Positions 34,460 to 43,713 of a DNA stretch of 64,000 nucleotides are shown one piece after another (positions within the stretch are counted from its first letter, which is position 1; the number at the start of each line of letters is the position of its first letter). This stretch comes from an uncultured bacterium (GTDB taxonomy: Bacteria; CSSED10-310; CALFER01). Position numbers and translations under genes: made by a program. The notes under the pieces are model-generated. The model was not told the DNA's origin and did not search any database. It was given only the letters and a program-made list of their open reading frames with translations. The stretch lies in contig CALFER010000034.1 in assembly GCA_937951895.1 (NCBI GenBank), positions 175,541 through 239,540 on the forward strand, in the 5' to 3' direction.

Positions 34460-36625
34460 ATGCAACGTTCAACTGAAGTCTTTTTCTTGCTCACCTTCAT
34501 GATCTGCAGTTCGGTGGTCGCAGCAGATCCCCGGATCGTCAGTTTCGAAACGCAGGATGATTTCGTAACCGGACGGACGGACGGAATACGAATCGATTGG
34601 AAAGGCCGATTACTGCCGGGAGGACACCTGACCTCGATCGGACAACTCGACACCGTCCATTCGATCTGGGCAGTGCTCGAGACCACGAACGGGGATGTCA
34701 TATTCGGAACGGGCACGGACGGAGGAGTGCGGAAAATCGGACGAGGTCTTTCGATCGACTCGGCAACAACCCTGCTCGATCTTCCGGGTGCAGCCGTGCA
34801 TAGTCTGGCGCGTTTGTCGAATGGGACTGTTCTGGCGGGAACCGCACCGGACGGACGGATCAGCAGCGTCACACCGGACGGAACCACGGGGGTCTTTCTG
34901 GAATCCGGGCAGGGATATGTATGGGCGATCGAAGAGGCTGAGAATGGGAACATCTGGGTCGCCTGCGGTTCACGCGCTGTCGTTTTGCGGTGCAGCAGGG
35001 ATGGCGAGATTCAGAGAAAGTGGGATCTTCCGGCTGATCACGCCCGTTGCCTGACGCTCCAGGGGAAATCCGTCTGGATCGGCACATCAAATCCGGGAGG
35101 TGTATACTGCATCACACCCGATGATGATATCCGAACCATCTACGCTGCGCAGGAAAACGAAATCAGCAGCATCCGCGCCGGCGACAACGGAGTGATTTGG
35201 TTTTCCGGTGTGAATGCTCTATCTGCGAGTTCATCGGATGATAAGCCCGAGTCGAATGACCCGGCGCGTGCATCGAATTCCAACCGCAACGAAACCGGAG
35301 CGATTTACCGGATCGATCGGGATCTGAGCATCGAGCGCTGGTGGATCACCCGCAACGGTCCGATTTACAATCTGGTTGTCATCAACGGCCGTCCGATCGC
35401 TGCATGCGGACCGAAGGGTCATTTATATGAGATCATGGATGCGTACCGCGCAGATCTGATTGCCGCACATGGGAAAAAACCGATTCTGTCCATGTTCGCC
35501 GGACCCGGGACACTGACGTGTTCGACTGGCGGGCCAGGCGAGTTGGTTCGCGTGACCCTCGACGCGCCATCCGATGAATCCTCATATGAATCGAGGGTAC
35601 TGTCCTACGAGAATACGACCCGATGGGGCCGGATCGGAATCGGATTCCGGCCGTCGGATTCAATTGAATTGCATCTGGAAACCCGCTCGGGGAATTCAGT
35701 GGAACCGGATGAATACTGGTCGGAGTGGACGACAGTCGACATGGAAGGCAACTCCGGGCCGATCACCAGCCCACCGGCGATGAATCTCCAGTGGCGCATG
35801 AAATGTACTCCCGGAAACCGCAAACCGATCGAACTTTCTCCCGTTTCGATCTCATCAACCTCCGTCAATCGAAAACCACGGCTATCCGATATCAGGGTCT
35901 ACCCGGTTTCGAAAGGTGTTTTTGCCGATCAGCAGGGAGGCAATGGAAAGGTGTTTCGCCAGGAGTTCGATGATGGGCTGAAAGTCGAATATCAGATCAA
36001 ATTGAGGGGAGTTCCGGACGGTTTCGGCAAAGGAGAGTGGTTCAAGCTTCGCGGGATGAGAACCGTTGCATGGGAGGCAAGCGATCCGGATAACGACAAG
36101 CTGGTTTTTGATATCGCGATTGCGCCCGAGCGCGACATGACGAGTGATCATTGGACATCGATCGAGCGGGATTACACCTCTCCGATTCTGTCATTCGACA
36201 GTACATCCTTTCCCGATGGAAAGTATGTGATCCGTGTGACCGCAACGGATCTCCCGTCCAACCCCAAAAACACAGAGAAGACGGCGGACATCCTGTCCCG
36301 GCCTTTCAGAATCGATAATTCGCCTCCTTCGGTATCGGATTTTTCAGCGCATGCATCGGACGATCCCCCGGCTGTGATCGTCGAGGCGCGGGTGTCCGAC
36401 CAGGCCAGTCGGCTGCGGTCATTTGAATACTCGACCGATGCCGATGTATGGTACGGGTGTACCAGCCGCGATGGAATCATCGATACGGAATCCGAATCCA
36501 TTCATCTGGTGGTGGCGCCATGCGAGGGTCCCGAGATTTTTTTACGGATCACCGACGAACATGAAAACAGCGCGACCTTCTCGACCCGTATCAGGTCAGG
36601 AGGACGGACCGAAACAAAGCAATGA
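34460..36625 (+). CDS. Secreted beta-propeller protein of unknown function
   Basis: A 721-residue protein with a signal peptide (MQRSTEVFFLLTFMICSSVV, cut near AAADP). Residues ~60-360 hold repeated propeller-blade motifs ending in GTGTDGGVRKI, AGTAPDGRISSV, WVACGSRAVVLR, WIGTSNPGGVYCI and WFSGVNALS. Downstream are beta-rich domains, including an Ig/cadherin-like part with EASDPDNDKLVFDIAI and DGKYVIRVTATDLPSN. It begins 12 bases after the S55 gene and is probably expressed with it. No catalytic motif is seen; a surface or periplasmic binding role is a guess. Confidence 0.7.
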   Translation: MQRSTEVFFLLTFMICSSVVAADPRIVSFETQDDFVTGRTDGIRIDWKGRLLPGGHLTSIGQLDTVHSIWAVLETTNGDVIFGTGTDGGVRKIGRGLSIDSATTLLDLPGAAVHSLARLSNGTVLAGTAPDGRISSVTPDGTTGVFLESGQGYVWAIEEAENGNIWVACGSRAVVLRCSRDGEIQRKWDLPADHARCLTLQGKSVWIGTSNPGGVYCITPDDDIRTIYAAQENEISSIRAGDNGVIWFSGVNALSASSSDDKPESNDPARASNSNRNETGAIYRIDRDLSIERWWITRNGPIYNLVVINGRPIAACGPKGHLYEIMDAYRADLIAAHGKKPILSMFAGPGTLTCSTGGPGELVRVTLDAPSDESSYESRVLSYENTTRWGRIGIGFRPSDSIELHLETRSGNSVEPDEYWSEWTTVDMEGNSGPITSPPAMNLQWRMKCTPGNRKPIELSPVSISSTSVNRKPRLSDIRVYPVSKGVFADQQGGNGKVFRQEFDDGLKVEYQIKLRGVPDGFGKGEWFKLRGMRTVAWEASDPDNDKLVFDIAIAPERDMTSDHWTSIERDYTSPILSFDSTSFPDGKYVIRVTATDLPSNPKNTEKTADILSRPFRIDNSPPSVSDFSAHASDDPPAVIVEARVSDQASRLRSFEYSTDADVWYGCTSRDGIIDTESESIHLVVAPCEGPEIFLRITDEHENSATFSTRIRSGGRTETKQ

Positions 36626-36645
36626 CCACATGGGAGGAAAACGTC

Positions 36646-37335
36646 ATGAAAACATTGAGTGCGATCGTTCTGATGCTGATTCTGGTGCCGACTGCATTCT
36701 GTGCCGGACTGTACTGGGAATCCGAGATGGTCACGACCGGTGCTCCGGGCGGCGACAAGACCGACATGATCAAAACGTTCCATGCCGGCTATGCGGTACG
36801 GATCGAACAGGCTGACAGTATCACCATCATGGATCTCAAGAGCGGCAAAATTTACTCACTCGATCCGAAAAGCAAGTCTTATCGCGAAATCAATGTCGAT
36901 GAGATGTTCAAAGGCGGCAAGGATGAGCAGGCGGCACAGGAATTCGTGGCGAAAATGATGGAGGATGTGAAGGTCGAAAAAACATCTGAAACCCGCAAGA
37001 TCGGTGACTTCAACTGCACGAAATACATCGTGACGATGATGGGAGTCAACAGTGTCTACTGGATGACCGATGACGTGAAGGAATTCAGTAATCTTCGCGA
37101 TGAAACCCTCAAGTATGCGGACAAATTCAAGAACAACCCCATGCTCCAGAAAAGTCTCTCGATGGCAGGCGGAATCGAAAAACTGTCCGGATTCATGATC
37201 GAAGTCACCTCGGAAGTGTCTCTCGGCACAAAACCCATCAAGACCACCAACACTGTCAAAAAAGTCGAAAAGAAGGACTTTGACGCCGCGACATTCGCCG
37301 TTCCTTCGGACTACACCAAGATGGTCAGCAACTGA
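36646..37335 (+). CDS. Secreted DUF4412-like protein
   Basis: A 229-residue protein with signal peptide MKTLSAIVLMLILVPTAFCA and a mature part resembling the DUF4412 family: an early strand LYWESEMVT, VRIEQADSITIMDLKSGKIY, then KIGDFNCTKYIVTMMGVNSV and YWMTDDVKEF. These proteins look like LolA/outer-membrane-lipoprotein-type half barrels, function unproven. The start at 36646 has GGGAGG eight bases upstream. It is the last gene before a strong terminator. Confidence 0.7.
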   Translation: MKTLSAIVLMLILVPTAFCAGLYWESEMVTTGAPGGDKTDMIKTFHAGYAVRIEQADSITIMDLKSGKIYSLDPKSKSYREINVDEMFKGGKDEQAAQEFVAKMMEDVKVEKTSETRKIGDFNCTKYIVTMMGVNSVYWMTDDVKEFSNLRDETLKYADKFKNNPMLQKSLSMAGGIEKLSGFMIEVTSEVSLGTKPIKTTNTVKKVEKKDFDAATFAVPSDYTKMVSN

Positions 37336-37405
37336 TTCCCGACGCAACAATTCGGACACTCCTGCACGGATCTCCGGCTGGAATCAGCCGATTCGAGTTT
37401 CGATG

Positions 37406-37436
37406 AAAACCCTCTGACGCATCAGAGGGTTTTTTC
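37406..37436 (+). terminator. Rho-independent terminator closing the dprA-to-DUF4412 run
   Basis: A 12-bp perfect stem, AAAACCCTCTGA / TCAGAGGGTTTT, CGCA loop, T-rich tail. It lies 70 bases after the DUF4412 gene and before the protease gene. Confidence 0.88.
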
Positions 37437-37527
37437 TATGCGGTTGATTTTTAAAGAGAAATTCCTTAATAGATTGCTATTGGGGCTGTATTGGGGATCG
37501 AAAAGAATCATCGGGGAGGATCTGATC

Positions 37528-39846
37528 ATGTCGAGGGCGATTCGCTCGTTATCATGCTTTGTGATTGTGTTTACCTGGTTCATTCCGCCGGCTTTCGGTT
37601 ACGAGGAGAAGGGGCTCCCGAGAGGGTATGCATATGTCGGTGCCGGAGACAACATCCCCGGGGTACGCCTCGATTCGCTCGACCACAACGCCCTGATCGC
37701 CGAAGACACACGCGGTGCGACTCCGGGGATGCCGTTGCGATTTTCTATCGGCCGAACGCTCCCCGCAATTTCTCTCGAGACCGGACGGATCGTTGCGCTT
37801 CCGGACGGAGGAACAGTTTGGCAATGCCGTGTCATCTCACAAGGCGCCACGACACTCCGGATTCATTTTTCCGATTTCCATGTGCCTGAAGGCCACGAGG
37901 TTTATGTCTATTCATCGAATGATCTTGCGGACCTCTACATGAATACCGGAATCGATTCCACCTCGGATTTCTGGGCGTGGTCGACCGATGGAGACTGGAC
38001 CGTGGTCGAATGGTATCGGCCAGCCGACGCGTCCACCGCACTGGACCGCTTGCCGTTTTCGATCCGCGAACTGTCGCACGGATATCGGAACCGGGCAGTT
38101 GAGATGGCCAGACAGGACGCGACGCGTGAAGGGGATTGTCATAACGATGTGACATGCTATGCAGCCTGGGTCGACCAGCGGAATGCATCCGCCTACATCG
38201 AATTCACCGAAGGAGGCAGTGGCTACATCTGTTCGGGAACGATGCTCAACAACACGGCACAGGATTGCACACCCTATTTCCTGACGGCCAACCATTGCAT
38301 ATCGACGCAGACCGTCGCGAGCACGATTCAGGTTTATTTTTATTATCATACTTCGACATGCAACGCGGGATATGCATCATATGGCAGCTCGAAAAATGGC
38401 TCGACGCTCCGCAGCACCAGTTCGACTTCGGACTACTGCCTCCTCGAACTGAATGCCTCGACCTGGACCGGCATTTACTTCGCCGGATGGGATCGCACCA
38501 TGCCGGCGAACAATGAAGCGCTGACAACGATTCACCATCCGGATGGCGCGTACAAGCGAATCTCATTCGGCAACCGGCAGTCGCTCGCCACCAACTTCAT
38601 TTACATAGAATTCAACAGCGGCGTCACTGAAGGAGGATCTTCCGGGAGCGGTCTGTACAAGGATTCAAATCATCTCCTGATCGGTCAGCTCTACGGGGGG
38701 TATTCATCCTGCAGCAATCCAACCGGTGAAGACGAGTATGGACGATTGGATGTGTCCTATACCAGCGGCGCCGGAACGTATCTCGGAAGCGCAACCTCGC
38801 TGACCGGCATGTACTGCTCCGGTGCGACGGCCACGCCCACACGAACACCGACGCGGACGCCGACACGAACTCCGACTCGAACACCGACGTCTGCCGGCCC
38901 GACAAGCACGCCGACACGAACACCGACTCCGGGAGGCGCGACCGCGACACCGACACGAACTCCAACTCCCACCCCCACCGGGACATGTGCCGTTGTCGAC
39001 CTGTTCGTGATGAACAATTCCTGTCCGACTCCAACTACCAACTTTGCCGTGCTTTGCGATCCGGGATCGCAGGGACTGGTCGTCGGCACTGATCTCTGCC
39101 CGACGACATGCTCACCCTCGGACGAATGTCACCTTGGCTGGCAATGGGGATCCGGCGACACCGGGGTGCATTGGCAGTATTATACCAGTCCCGTGTTGAC
39201 GCTGGACTGCACGAAGAACCTCCTGTTCGATCTGTGTTATGGATTTGACGGATATGACTCCTCCCTTCAGGGGGACTATCATGTGTATTGGCGCTGTGCG
39301 GACGGCGGCGCGACCGCGGACTGCACGACCCTGACGGATACGGGTCCGACAGCAGCGTGGACGGTGGCCTGGAGTGACACGACCGATTGGACGGCTTCGT
39401 GCTCAGCCCGGACAGTCACCGGCCAACCCATCACGCTGCCCTGCGCGTGCGATTCGGTGGAGGTGATGATCGCGGTCAATTTCGATGCGTACGCCGATTA
39501 TTACGGAATCGGTCAATTCCGGATTTACTATGACTCCTGCCAGACACAATGCAGCCCCGGTGAACGAGATTGCCCGGTCGTTTCGACCAGTACACCCACA
39601 CGCACACCAACTCGCACCTCCACGCCGACACCGACCGTCTCGACTGCAACTCCGACCCGGACTCCCACGCGGACTCCGACCCCCGGCGTCGCGACTGCCA
39701 CACCGACTCGAACACCGACCAGTTCTTCCTCTTCCACTCCAACCGCCACACCTCAACCGATCCCCGCCATGGGAGATGTCGGGACGGGCGTGATGCTGTT
39801 GGGATTCGGTTTACTGCTGTTCGCGGTTCGGTTCGGACGCAGATAA
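37528..39846 (+). CDS. Secreted trypsin-like serine protease with Thr-Pro linkers and a C-terminal anchor
   Basis: A 772-residue protein. Signal peptide, an N-terminal beta-rich prodomain, then an S1 protease domain like lysyl endopeptidase with triad H256 (YFLTANHCIS), D302 (TSDYCLLEL) and S372 (GVTEGGSSGSGLY). A Thr-Pro-Arg linker (~435-490), a Cys-rich beta-sandwich-like domain (~495-680), a second Thr-Pro linker, and a C-terminal tail: IPAMGDVG, a hydrophobic helix, then RFGRR. The tail looks like an IPTL/PEP-CTERM-type sorting signal. The start at 37528 has GGGGAGG upstream; the frame is open to 37438. Confidence 0.87.
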   Translation: MSRAIRSLSCFVIVFTWFIPPAFGYEEKGLPRGYAYVGAGDNIPGVRLDSLDHNALIAEDTRGATPGMPLRFSIGRTLPAISLETGRIVALPDGGTVWQCRVISQGATTLRIHFSDFHVPEGHEVYVYSSNDLADLYMNTGIDSTSDFWAWSTDGDWTVVEWYRPADASTALDRLPFSIRELSHGYRNRAVEMARQDATREGDCHNDVTCYAAWVDQRNASAYIEFTEGGSGYICSGTMLNNTAQDCTPYFLTANHCISTQTVASTIQVYFYYHTSTCNAGYASYGSSKNGSTLRSTSSTSDYCLLELNASTWTGIYFAGWDRTMPANNEALTTIHHPDGAYKRISFGNRQSLATNFIYIEFNSGVTEGGSSGSGLYKDSNHLLIGQLYGGYSSCSNPTGEDEYGRLDVSYTSGAGTYLGSATSLTGMYCSGATATPTRTPTRTPTRTPTRTPTSAGPTSTPTRTPTPGGATATPTRTPTPTPTGTCAVVDLFVMNNSCPTPTTNFAVLCDPGSQGLVVGTDLCPTTCSPSDECHLGWQWGSGDTGVHWQYYTSPVLTLDCTKNLLFDLCYGFDGYDSSLQGDYHVYWRCADGGATADCTTLTDTGPTAAWTVAWSDTTDWTASCSARTVTGQPITLPCACDSVEVMIAVNFDAYADYYGIGQFRIYYDSCQTQCSPGERDCPVVSTSTPTRTPTRTSTPTPTVSTATPTRTPTRTPTPGVATATPTRTPTSSSSSTPTATPQPIPAMGDVGTGVMLLGFGLLLFAVRFGRR
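38827..38984 (+). repeat. Tandem repeat encoding a Thr-Pro-Thr-Arg linker (first)
   Basis: Imperfect tandem units of about 12 bases such as ACGCGGACGCCG and ACACGAACACCG encode TPTRTPTRTPTRTPTS and related repeats inside the protease gene. Such tracts vary in copy number by slippage. Confidence 0.75.
39583..39750 (+). repeat. Tandem repeat encoding a Thr-Pro-Thr-Arg linker (second)
   Basis: A second imperfect tandem tract in the same protease gene, separating the Cys-rich domain from the C-terminal anchor (STPTRTPTRTSTPTPT and following). Confidence 0.7.
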
Positions 39847-39864
39847 TCAGGGAGCGTGTCCAGG

Positions 39865-40824
39865 ATGGGTATCCTAAAGGATCTGTCACTGGTTTGGGTG
39901 TGTCTGATGGCATTTTCCGCATGTGTTGCTCCGGCGCAGATCATCCGGGATGCGTCGCAGCAGCAGCAATCCATCAGCCGTGGAATCGCGGACGCGATCG
40001 ATGCGGCCGATCGGGCATTCGGAGAACCTCGGATAGAAGACCGGGAGCGGATCGTTCAGATCAAGGTCGGACTTCAGCCGGGTTATTGGAAACAGGACGA
40101 ATTCACGTTCAAAGTGCCGATCCGCACTCGAGTTCCCATTCCCGCGATCGAACGCCGTATCAATCTGTTCTTCCAATTCGATTCCGAAAGTGATGAAAAC
40201 GACACCGTCGATGAGACATTCAGCAATCTGGACCGGAACAAGTCATTTGCGGCGACGTTGCTGACCGAGATGTCCAGACAGGTCGATGTCGGCACGCGAT
40301 TCGGTGTTTTCTGGAGCGATGGCCTGCAGAGCGCAGTCCGACCTTTTTTGAGATGGGAGTATCAACCGGAGAAAACTCGTTATTACATCGAGCAGGAAGT
40401 CTATTATCGGACGGATGATCTGTTCGGAGGACGAACCGTTGGAAGTATCGACCATGTTTTGCCGGACCAGGCCGTCAACCGATATCAACTCGCTGTCGAC
40501 TATTCACAGGTTCTGAATGGAATCTTGTTCGGACCAACCTATATCCACCGACGACCGCTCCCATTCGATGCCATGGCATCGACCGAAGTCGGGATCAGAT
40601 TCAATCCGTATCACGGTGCGTCAGAAGGAGCCGGGGGACTGGACGAGGATGACTCCGACCATGGTCTCGTGCGTTTCAGATTCGCCGGCAAGACGGGGAT
40701 ATCCTGGCTCGAGTATGATGTGGAAACCGGTGCGGATTACTACTGGTTGCACGAGGATCCATGGGATTATGGGATCTTCGTGACGGCACGCATCATTTTC
40801 GAATCATATCTTCGAGCTCGCTGA
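39865..40824 (+). CDS. Predicted outer-membrane beta-barrel-like protein
   Basis: A 319-residue exported protein (signal peptide MGILKDLSLVWVCLMAFSAC, cut near APAQ). After a short helical part, alternating aromatic/hydrophilic strands dominate (RINLFFQFDSESDE, VRPFLRWEYQPEKTRYYIEQ, WLEYDVETGADYYWLHEDPW, IFVTARIIFESYL), as in outer-membrane barrels. I do not recognise a named family. The ATG at 39865 is ten bases after GGGAG; a GTG at 39856 is an alternative. It is 18 bases after the protease gene. Its 3' end overlaps the convergent MoeB-like gene by 21 bases. Confidence 0.6.
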   Translation: MGILKDLSLVWVCLMAFSACVAPAQIIRDASQQQQSISRGIADAIDAADRAFGEPRIEDRERIVQIKVGLQPGYWKQDEFTFKVPIRTRVPIPAIERRINLFFQFDSESDENDTVDETFSNLDRNKSFAATLLTEMSRQVDVGTRFGVFWSDGLQSAVRPFLRWEYQPEKTRYYIEQEVYYRTDDLFGGRTVGSIDHVLPDQAVNRYQLAVDYSQVLNGILFGPTYIHRRPLPFDAMASTEVGIRFNPYHGASEGAGGLDEDDSDHGLVRFRFAGKTGISWLEYDVETGADYYWLHEDPWDYGIFVTARIIFESYLRAR

Positions 40825-41541
40825 TCCGATTCCGCAAATCGGACATTCCGTGATCCTCGAGGCGTAAACGCGATCGAAGGTGCCGCGTTCAAAATCCATC
40901 AGAAGGAGTGACCCGGATCGGTCCGGTCCCACGTTGAGTATCATTCGGATGGCTTCAACTGCCATCATGGAACCCACCGTTCCGGCGATCCCTCCCAGGA
41001 CCGGAGGTGTGATGGCAGTCAGGGGAGGATCCGGGTGAACGCATGCATAACAGGGTCCGGTTCGACTCTGGAACACAGCCAGTGTCGCCTCATATCCGGC
41101 CAATGCACCATGCACCATGGGAATACCCTTCTCATGGCACGCTCTGGCGAGCATGCGTCGTGATGGGTCATTGTCGAGGCAATCGATGGCGAGATCGATC
41201 GGGAGATCGGATTCCGTGATCATCTGTTCATTCAACGGGGTATCGATCGGATCGAGATGGATATTCGGATTGATGGCAGAAAGTCTGCGACAGGCGACTT
41301 CGGTCTTGCGGGATCCGATATCCGTCGAATCAAAGAGAATCTGCCGGTTCAGATTGGTGATCTCGACGGCGTCCCGATCCACGAAGGTAATCCGTCCGAT
41401 ACCCGCGCATGAGAGATACATCAGGACAGGGGATCCCAGCCCGCCGGTTCCGGCAACGAAGATATGCGACCGTTCCAAAGTGCGCTGGCCGGCCGGGCCG
41501 ATACCGGGCATACTCGACTGTCGCGCGTACCGATCCGGCAT
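40804..41541 (-). CDS. MoeB/ThiF-family adenylyltransferase
   Basis: A 245-residue E1-like enzyme that adenylates the C-terminal Gly of a small sulfur carrier. It has the ATP site VAGTGGLGSPVLMYL, the adenylation motif DRDAVEITNLNRQILF, DCLDNDPSRRML, and two zinc CxxC pairs (CYAC and CPIC). The start codon overlaps the MoaD stop (TGATG), so they are coupled. Downstream of an AOR gene, the most likely job is making MoaD thiocarboxylate for the pterin dithiolene of the tungsten cofactor. ThiF-like roles cannot be excluded. Confidence 0.88.
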   Translation of the reverse strand: MPDRYARQSSMPGIGPAGQRTLERSHIFVAGTGGLGSPVLMYLSCAGIGRITFVDRDAVEITNLNRQILFDSTDIGSRKTEVACRRLSAINPNIHLDPIDTPLNEQMITESDLPIDLAIDCLDNDPSRRMLARACHEKGIPMVHGALAGYEATLAVFQSRTGPCYACVHPDPPLTAITPPVLGGIAGTVGSMMAVEAIRMILNVGPDRSGSLLLMDFERGTFDRVYASRITECPICGIGSASSKI

Positions 41542-41780
41542 CAACCGCCCTGCACCGGAGGTCTGAGTGTGATGGTTTCGCCATCGGACGGCACGTGAGA
41601 GAGCGGGATCAGACGGTCACCGGAGAATGCCATCGCGACATGAACGGGACGGATGCCGATCGAGATGAGGATATCGCGAAGCGACAGCCCTTCCGTGCAC
41701 TCGACCCGACGGGTAAACACATCGACATCCGGCTGAAGATACTCGCGTAACATCCCGCCGGCCTTCAGATACAGGGTCAT
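41541..41780 (-). CDS. MoaD/ThiS-family sulfur carrier protein
   Basis: A 79-residue ubiquitin-like protein ending in RPPVQGG, the C-terminal Gly-Gly that is adenylated and thiocarboxylated. LSLRDILISIGI and the late SDGETITLRPP strand match MoaD/ThiS. It lies directly after the AOR gene (stop-to-start gap of one base) and before its MoeB-like activating enzyme. The context favours a dedicated role in molybdo/tungsto-pterin synthesis. Confidence 0.85.
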   Translation of the reverse strand: MTLYLKAGGMLREYLQPDVDVFTRRVECTEGLSLRDILISIGIRPVHVAMAFSGDRLIPLSHVPSDGETITLRPPVQGG

Positions 41781-41781
41781 C

Positions 41782-43701
41782 TCAGAATGCCTTCGGTTTG
41801 TAGCGCTCTCCGCGGACTTGCGGAAGCGGCGTGGTCAACTCAGCCAGCATGCCGATTTTATCCAGATTGGCGATGACATCATGAAGATCGAGGTCTGCGA
41901 GGACTTCGCGAGAGGGGTTGCCGTTCTTCCCCCATCCGCGGGCCTCATAGTATTCGTCCAGCATGATATTGAGGTCATCGAGTGACAGCTTTGAACCCTT
42001 GGAGGGACCGGTGGGGATGGACTCCTCGTAGAAACGCGCGTTCGGATAATCGAATTTTCGACCCGGGCCGCCATTGCGTTCGAGATAATGAGCGCGATTG
42101 AGGTTCCAGATCCTGTCGGACAGGCGCATCGCCTCGTCGAGCGTGTAATCGGACCAACCGGTGACCAGACGGATTGCGTCGATATGTTCTTCCGCCGTCA
42201 CATCGACCTCGCCCCAGAACAATCGGCAACAGGAAGCGGTATCGAAGAACGGTCGGATATGCTGGAGATAAACGACGACTTTTGCTTTGCCGCGAATGAC
42301 ATTCTTCCCGAGATCCTCATCCATCGTGATCGTCCAGGCGCGATTGTGGTGCGCCCCGATGTCGGCGGTCATATAGGACAGCAGCATCGCCGGAGCGCCG
42401 CGCCCGTCATACCCGCTCATTCCCTGTCCTTTGACCTGCACCGCAAAATGCTCCGCTCCCTGACCGATCCGACTCGCGGCCGTCACCACTCCGTCGGCGA
42501 ACCAATCCCCGATGCCTCTTCGATAGATGATCATATCGACGAAATGCTCGAAATCGTCCACATTCCCCCATCGCAGTTCATGGCCTTCCAGTTGTTCGCG
42601 GGTGATCAACCCCTTTTCATAGCATTCCATTCCGAAGGCGACGATCCCGCCTCCGCTCATCGAATCGATGCCTGTGTTGTCGCACACCCAGTTGTTGTAG
42701 GCGACATCCTCGATCCGATCGAAACCGCAGTTGCCGCCGCAGAGCGCTCCGGTTTCGTACTCGGGTCCTTCGACGAAAACGACGGGCTTGCCCGGAAGTT
42801 GCACTTTCGAGTACTTACCGCAGTTCATCCAGCAGCCGAAGCAGGCCTTGTTCGAAACGAGCAGTTTATCGACGAGCGGTTGACCGTCGATCCCGGCATA
42901 GCGATCGAAAAAAGTAGTTTGAAAATTGTGCGTCGGATACACACCATGTTCGTTGGCCCACCCGACGAACATCGCCGTGCCGTATTTCTGCCACGGAGCC
43001 ATGTTCGGATGAACCGCCGTGCGTTTGATGATGGCCGAGGTAAAGTCCAGTGTGCCTTTGACATCGTATGTCGGCAGCGATCGCGTGCCGCGCACCGCGA
43101 TGGCCTTGACGCGTTTCGAACCCATGACGGCACCGATGCCGCATCGCCCTGCCTGGCGACCGTAATCATGTGAAACGCAGGCGAACTTGACGAGATTCTC
43201 ACCGGCCGGCCCGATGATCGCAATCTCGAAGTCCTCTCCGAGATCTTCCTTGAACAGTTTTTCCGCTTCGATCGATCCAAGTCCCCAGTATTTCGCCGCA
43301 TCGCGAATCTCGACCCGATCATCCTCGATGAAAAGATACACGGGTTTGTCCGCGATTTCTTCGATGATGAGGAGATCATAACCGGCAAATTTTAGTTCCG
43401 GTCCGAAGTGACCGCCGACCGTCGAATCACCATGTCCGTTGGACAGAGGGCTGATCGCGCCAAAGCAGCATTTACTGCCTGTCGGGGCGAGGTGGCCCGA
43501 GAGAACCCCGGGGGTGACGATGAGTTTGTTTTCGGGGCCGAGCGGATCGGCCTCCCGAGGCACTTCATCATACAGAATCTTTGAAATGAATCCGCGTCCC
43601 CCCAGCCATTCGCGAGCGAATCGGTTTTCCAGTGGAATCCGCTGGATGTCCTGCGTTTTCAGGTTGATTCGAATCGAATTCCCGCCAAATCCAAAAATCA
43701 T
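41782..43701 (-). CDS. aor: Tungsten-dependent aldehyde:ferredoxin oxidoreductase
   Basis: A 639-residue AOR-family enzyme that oxidises aldehydes to acids with ferredoxin as acceptor. The N-terminal domain has EWLGGRGFISKILYDEVP and TGSKCCFGAISPLSNGHG. The [4Fe-4S] cysteines are CFGCWMNC at about residue 288 and a late Cys pair in DTASCCRLFWG. YETGALCGGNCG and the central GIDSMSGGGIVAFGME block are also family features. It sits after a four-cluster polyferredoxin and before MoaD/MoeB genes, an arrangement that supplies electron acceptor and cofactor. The aldehyde substrate is not determined by sequence. Confidence 0.94.
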   Translation of the reverse strand: MIFGFGGNSIRINLKTQDIQRIPLENRFAREWLGGRGFISKILYDEVPREADPLGPENKLIVTPGVLSGHLAPTGSKCCFGAISPLSNGHGDSTVGGHFGPELKFAGYDLLIIEEIADKPVYLFIEDDRVEIRDAAKYWGLGSIEAEKLFKEDLGEDFEIAIIGPAGENLVKFACVSHDYGRQAGRCGIGAVMGSKRVKAIAVRGTRSLPTYDVKGTLDFTSAIIKRTAVHPNMAPWQKYGTAMFVGWANEHGVYPTHNFQTTFFDRYAGIDGQPLVDKLLVSNKACFGCWMNCGKYSKVQLPGKPVVFVEGPEYETGALCGGNCGFDRIEDVAYNNWVCDNTGIDSMSGGGIVAFGMECYEKGLITREQLEGHELRWGNVDDFEHFVDMIIYRRGIGDWFADGVVTAASRIGQGAEHFAVQVKGQGMSGYDGRGAPAMLLSYMTADIGAHHNRAWTITMDEDLGKNVIRGKAKVVVYLQHIRPFFDTASCCRLFWGEVDVTAEEHIDAIRLVTGWSDYTLDEAMRLSDRIWNLNRAHYLERNGGPGRKFDYPNARFYEESIPTGPSKGSKLSLDDLNIMLDEYYEARGWGKNGNPSREVLADLDLHDVIANLDKIGMLAELTTPLPQVRGERYKPKAF

Positions 43702-43713
43702 GGTATGGTCTCC

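Noticed and set aside
38827..38984. Short regularly spaced repeats considered as a CRISPR array
   Set aside because: Units are about 12 bases with no unique spacers, and they are in frame, coding for Thr-Pro repeats.
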